A stretch of DNA of 10,028 bases from Pseudomonadota bacterium. GTDB taxonomy: Bacteria > Pseudomonadota > Alphaproteobacteria > Rhizobiales > Hyphomicrobiaceae. Each line of letters starts with the position of its first letter. Positions within the stretch are counted from its first letter, which is position 1. The notes below the pieces were generated by a model. The model did no database searches and was not told where the DNA came from. It was given only the letters and a program-made list of their open reading frames with translations. A program made the translations under genes and the position numbers. The DNA is taken from contig JAKALI010000098.1 in NCBI GenBank assembly GCA_021813195.1, forward strand, positions 1 through 10,028, written 5' to 3'. Below are positions 7,630 to 10,028 of this stretch, one piece after another.

Positions 7630-8095
7630 GCATTCCGAGAAGATCACGGACCCTGGCGTCACAACCAGGCGATTGTCATAGAGGGCGTTGACATCCCACC
7701 TGGTATCCTCAAAGAGCGGATCGGCGCGCGTCGCACAACACCTCGAGGTCCCCGATCCGTCCGATTTACGATGACAATGCCTGCTTTATCCCAACATGGC
7801 TCGGCCGTAGCCGGTAAGTTGACAGCACCCCACTGCAGTTTCTACTCGACAGCGCGACTTCCCAATCCTACTCAACGCGGAGTTACAATATCACACTTCG
7901 TATCCACGTGCGACGGAATGTGACAGAACACAGGTTCAATTTCAAGAGATTCCCTTGACGCGTTGCAGAATCACACCAACTCTTTGCAGAGCCAAGAAGA
8001 ATTACACGTTAGGCGGGAATCGAAGGCCCCCCTTGGCCACTCCGCGCTTCTGGTACTTTGGTGCAAATCCGTACTCGCACGATCCGCCATACGCT

Positions 8096-9466
8096 CTATG
8101 CCGCATCGGCAGCCACCCGATTGCGGCCTCTTCGCTTGGCGGCATAGAGCGCGTTGTCGGCGCGCTTGAAGATGGTCTCAGGCGTATCGTCCGGACTTTC
8201 GAGCGTCGCCAAGCCCACACTCGCGGTGACGCGGATCTTCACATCCGGCGCGATCTGGAACGGATCGGCCGCCACCATCGCGCGCAGCCGCTCGCCGACT
8301 TGGTAGGCTCGGGCAAGATCGGTTTCCGGCATGATGATGAGGAACTCTTCGCCGCCCAACCGGCAGGCCAAATCGATACCGCGCGTGTTGCGCTTCATGC
8401 GCGCGGAGAACTCTTTTAGCACCATGTCGCCGCCATCGTGGCCATGCGTATCATTCACGCTCTTGAAGTGATCGATGTCGGAGACCAAGATCGACAAAGG
8501 ACGGCCGCTGCGGATGGCGTCATCCACCAGCGTGCGCATGTGAGTCTCCATATACCGTCGGTTGTGGAGCCCCGTCAGCGGATCGGTAATCGCAAGTTCC
8601 ACGCTCTCTTCGAGCTTGTTGCGTAGGTAGTCCGAAAAGCGCTTACGCTTGATTTGGGTTTTGATGCGCGCCAGCAACTCGTGCCGGTCGATGGGGCGCA
8701 TCAGGTAGTCATTCACGCCCATGTCGAGACCGCGCAACAGCCGCGCCTCGTCACCGGGTTCGACGAGAATGATAATCGGTAAATGCCGGGTGCGATCGAG
8801 CGAACGCACCTGCGAGCACAATCTGAGCCCGTCTGAACCGGCGAGGCTCAAACTGACCACAAGCAAATCGAAATTGTGATCCGCGAGCTTCATCAAGGCC
8901 GCCTGAGGGTCGCGCTCGACGAAGGTGTCGTGTGTTCGCGAGAGGGCCTCGACGAGGCGGGAGGCCGAGCGCGGATGATCGTCGACCAGGAGGATGCGGC
9001 CGGCACGCCCATTCAGCGCCTTTTCCAGCGCGGCATTGTCTCCGATTCCCAGCTGCCGCGAAGTTGACGCCCGCATCAGCATTTCATCGTTGAGCATCTT
9101 GAGGCGCGCGAGATTTTTCACGCGCGTAATGAGCGCAATGTCGTCCACCGGTTTGGTCAGGAAGTCGTCCGCACCGCTCTCCAGGCCCTGGACTTTGTCG
9201 GAGGGCTGATCAAGCGCCGTGACCATGATCACCGGCACATGATGCGATTTCGGGTCTGACTTGATCCGTCGACAGGTTTCAAAGCCGTCGATACCAGGCA
9301 TCATGACGTCGAGCAGCACGACGTCAACCCGTTCGCGCGCGCAGATGTCGAGGGCTTCATGGCCACTCTGCGCCGTGACGACTTCAAAGTACTCGGCCGA
9401 CAGGCGCGCCTCTAGGAGCTTCACGTTCGCTGGGATATCGTCGACGACTAACACGCGCGCGGTCAT
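8096..9466 (-). CDS. pleD: PleD-type response regulator with diguanylate cyclase domain (REC-REC-GGDEF)
   Basis: This 456-residue protein makes cyclic di-GMP from two GTP when phosphorylated. In Caulobacter, PleD drives the swarmer-to-stalked transition. REC1 spans about 1-120, with acidic D9/D10, phospho-acceptor D53 (LLDVMMPG), T83 and K105 (TKP). REC2 spans about 157-275 and is degenerate: S205 stands where the acceptor Asp should be, V235 replaces the Thr and R257 replaces the Lys. This matches the adaptor role known for the second receiver. The GGDEF domain (about 290-450) begins at ITDPLTGLHNRRY and has SDIDHFKSVND at 329-339. It keeps the active-site motif GGEEF at 371-375 and the inhibitory I-site RxxD at R362-D365 (RGID). 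It should therefore be active and product-inhibited. It starts 21 nt after divK, with no separate promoter seen, so the two are probably cotranscribed. Confidence 0.95.
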   Translation of the reverse strand: MTARVLVVDDIPANVKLLEARLSAEYFEVVTAQSGHEALDICARERVDVVLLDVMMPGIDGFETCRRIKSDPKSHHVPVIMVTALDQPSDKVQGLESGADDFLTKPVDDIALITRVKNLARLKMLNDEMLMRASTSRQLGIGDNAALEKALNGRAGRILLVDDHPRSASRLVEALSRTHDTFVERDPQAALMKLADHNFDLLVVSLSLAGSDGLRLCSQVRSLDRTRHLPIIILVEPGDEARLLRGLDMGVNDYLMRPIDRHELLARIKTQIKRKRFSDYLRNKLEESVELAITDPLTGLHNRRYMETHMRTLVDDAIRSGRPLSILVSDIDHFKSVNDTHGHDGGDMVLKEFSARMKRNTRGIDLACRLGGEEFLIIMPETDLARAYQVGERLRAMVAADPFQIAPDVKIRVTASVGLATLESPDDTPETIFKRADNALYAAKRRGRNRVAADAA

Positions 9467-9487
9467 GTCTTGTCACTCTGAGCTAAA

Positions 9488-9913
9488 CTAGTAGCGGGCT
9501 GAAGCGGTGAACCGGCGGATCGTCTCAAGGAACATGACGACGGAAATCGGCTTGGAGACATAGGCTTCGCACCCTCCTGAACGGATGCGCTCCTCGTCAC
9601 CGCGCATAGCGAACGCCGTCACGGCGACAATTGGGATGGAGCGAAGTTCAGAGTCTTCTTTCAACCACTTGGTGACTTCCAAGCCCGACACTTCGGGCAG
9701 TTGGATGTCCATGAGGATCAAATCAGGACGGTGTTCGCGGGCCAACGCCAGCGCATCCAGGCCATTGCGGGTCTGGATTGTTGCATAACCGTGCGCATCG
9801 AGCAGGTCGTGGAAGAGCTTCATATTGAGCTCGTTGTCCTCCACGATGAGGATGAGTTTGCGTTCGGCTCGCGACCGGCTCTCGACGGCCAACCCCGCCT
9901 CCTGATAGGCCAT
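9488..9913 (-). CDS. divK: Single-domain cell-cycle response regulator DivK
   Basis: This is a lone receiver domain. Counting from the ATG at 9913, it has 141 residues, with acidic E25/D26 ([13 protein letters not shown]), phospho-acceptor D69 ([13 protein letters not shown]), T99 (VAVTAFAM) and K121 (SKPIS). The near-invariant stretch [17 protein letters not shown] identifies DivK rather than a generic CheY-like protein. In Caulobacter, DivK is phosphorylated by DivJ, dephosphorylated by PleC, and acts through DivL and CckA to lower CtrA activity. The N-terminus is about 16 residues longer than in typical DivK. ATG 9913 has GAGG nine bases upstream. An in-frame TTG at 9892 has a strong AGGAGG five bases upstream and would give 134 residues. 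A TTG at 9922 is also open but has no spacing to the GAGG. It is followed by pleD, the classic divK-pleD pair. Confidence 0.93.
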   Translation of the reverse strand: MAYQEAGLAVESRSRAERKLILIVEDNELNMKLFHDLLDAHGYATIQTRNGLDALALAREHRPDLILMDIQLPEVSGLEVTKWLKEDSELRSIPIVAVTAFAMRGDEERIRSGGCEAYVSKPISVVMFLETIRRFTASARY

Positions 9914-10028
9914 GTTCACCAACCTCGAACCACGTTGCCCAGCCCACGTTTCGCTCGGTCTTGCACCGATTCTGGCCGGGGACGGAGCTAAGACACTGTG
10001 CCCATGAAGCGGTAACTAACAGAGATCG

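Larger units (their letters stand above)
7432..8095. other. 664-nt convergent intergenic region with no convincing gene
   Basis: This stretch lies between the ends of rpmG (plus) and pleD (minus). I find no ORF with a start, Shine-Dalgarno and recognisable protein. Visible structure: the stem-loop at 7461-7483; a second hairpin at 7608-7629; an 8-bp inverted repeat CGGATCGG (7717-7724) / CCGATCCG (7752-7759) with a 27-nt spacer; and perfect TTGACA hexamers at 7688 and 7819, the latter with TCTACT 16 bases on. Two short open stretches without ATG starts exist: plus strand about 7455-7612, ending in ITLDQLFGGDLNQGP, and minus strand 7627-7785, ending in LYDNRLVVTPGSVIFSEC. They could be remnants of lost genes or chance. 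Confidence 0.6.

Noticed and set aside
7520..8022. Several GANTC (CcrM methylation) sites in the rpmG-pleD gap.
   Set aside because: Five sites in about 660 nt is only modestly above chance by rough count, and none sits in a clear promoter.
8012..8088. tRNA-like look: GGCGGG near 8012 pairing with TCCGCC near 8083, with GTGCAAATCC inside, about 77 nt.
   Set aside because: No T-stem or D-stem can be formed at the right positions, position 8 is not T, and the GCAAATCC element is too far from the putative acceptor end. The reverse strand TTCGATTC also lacks a pairing T-stem.
7955..8419. A 154-codon plus-strand frame overlapping the pleD 3' end.
   Set aside because: Most of it is the reverse of the conserved GGDEF domain, and it has no family resemblance or Shine-Dalgarno.
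9988..10026. The minus-strand edge reads [12 protein letters not shown] then stop, resembling the end of an outer-membrane beta-barrel.
   Set aside because: Twelve codons are too few to call a gene, and the match is only an impression. The sequence to the right would decide it.
9914..10028. Search for a CtrA box (TTAA-N7-TTAA) upstream of divK.
   Set aside because: No match in the visible 115 nt. There is only a small TCGGT/ACCGA hairpin at 9955-9969.

Overview
This is an ordinary chromosomal housekeeping segment from an alphaproteobacterium, most likely of the order Hyphomicrobiales (Rhizobiales). Four things point there. There is a divK-pleD two-gene unit. A small DUF983 membrane protein lies between rnr and a zinc-free rpmG. 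The coding sequence is GC-rich, with many C/G third positions. RpiA and Gph sit side by side. The genus cannot be read from the sequence. I see no mobile element, CRISPR array, rRNA or tRNA gene, or phage gene.

Layout, left to right. (1) Positions 1-423, minus strand: the N-terminal two thirds of ribose-5-phosphate isomerase A (rpiA), cut by the window edge. (2) A 172-nt divergent gap. (3) gph, a HAD phosphoglycolate phosphatase, plus strand. (4) A 224-nt gap with a possible promoter. (5) A plus-strand cluster: topA (DNA topoisomerase I), rnr (RNase R), a DUF983 zinc-ribbon membrane protein, and rpmG (ribosomal protein L33). topA and rnr look translationally coupled through an 11-codon micro-ORF that overlaps the topA stop (TGATG) and the rnr start (ATGA). 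(6) A 664-nt stretch with no convincing gene but several hairpins (7432-8095), between the convergent rpmG and pleD. (7) Minus strand: divK, then pleD 21 nt downstream, the response-regulator and c-di-GMP module of the alphaproteobacterial cell-cycle and polarity circuit.

Functionally, the plus-strand cluster serves nucleic-acid topology, RNA turnover and translation. The rpiA/gph pair serves sugar-phosphate metabolism and clean-up. The divK/pleD pair couples a single-domain receiver to a REC-REC-GGDEF diguanylate cyclase that keeps both its active site and its product-inhibition site. I do not see an undescribed system. The points most worth a second look are the micro-ORF coupling at topA/rnr, the unexplained convergent intergenic region, and the uncertain N-terminus of DivK.
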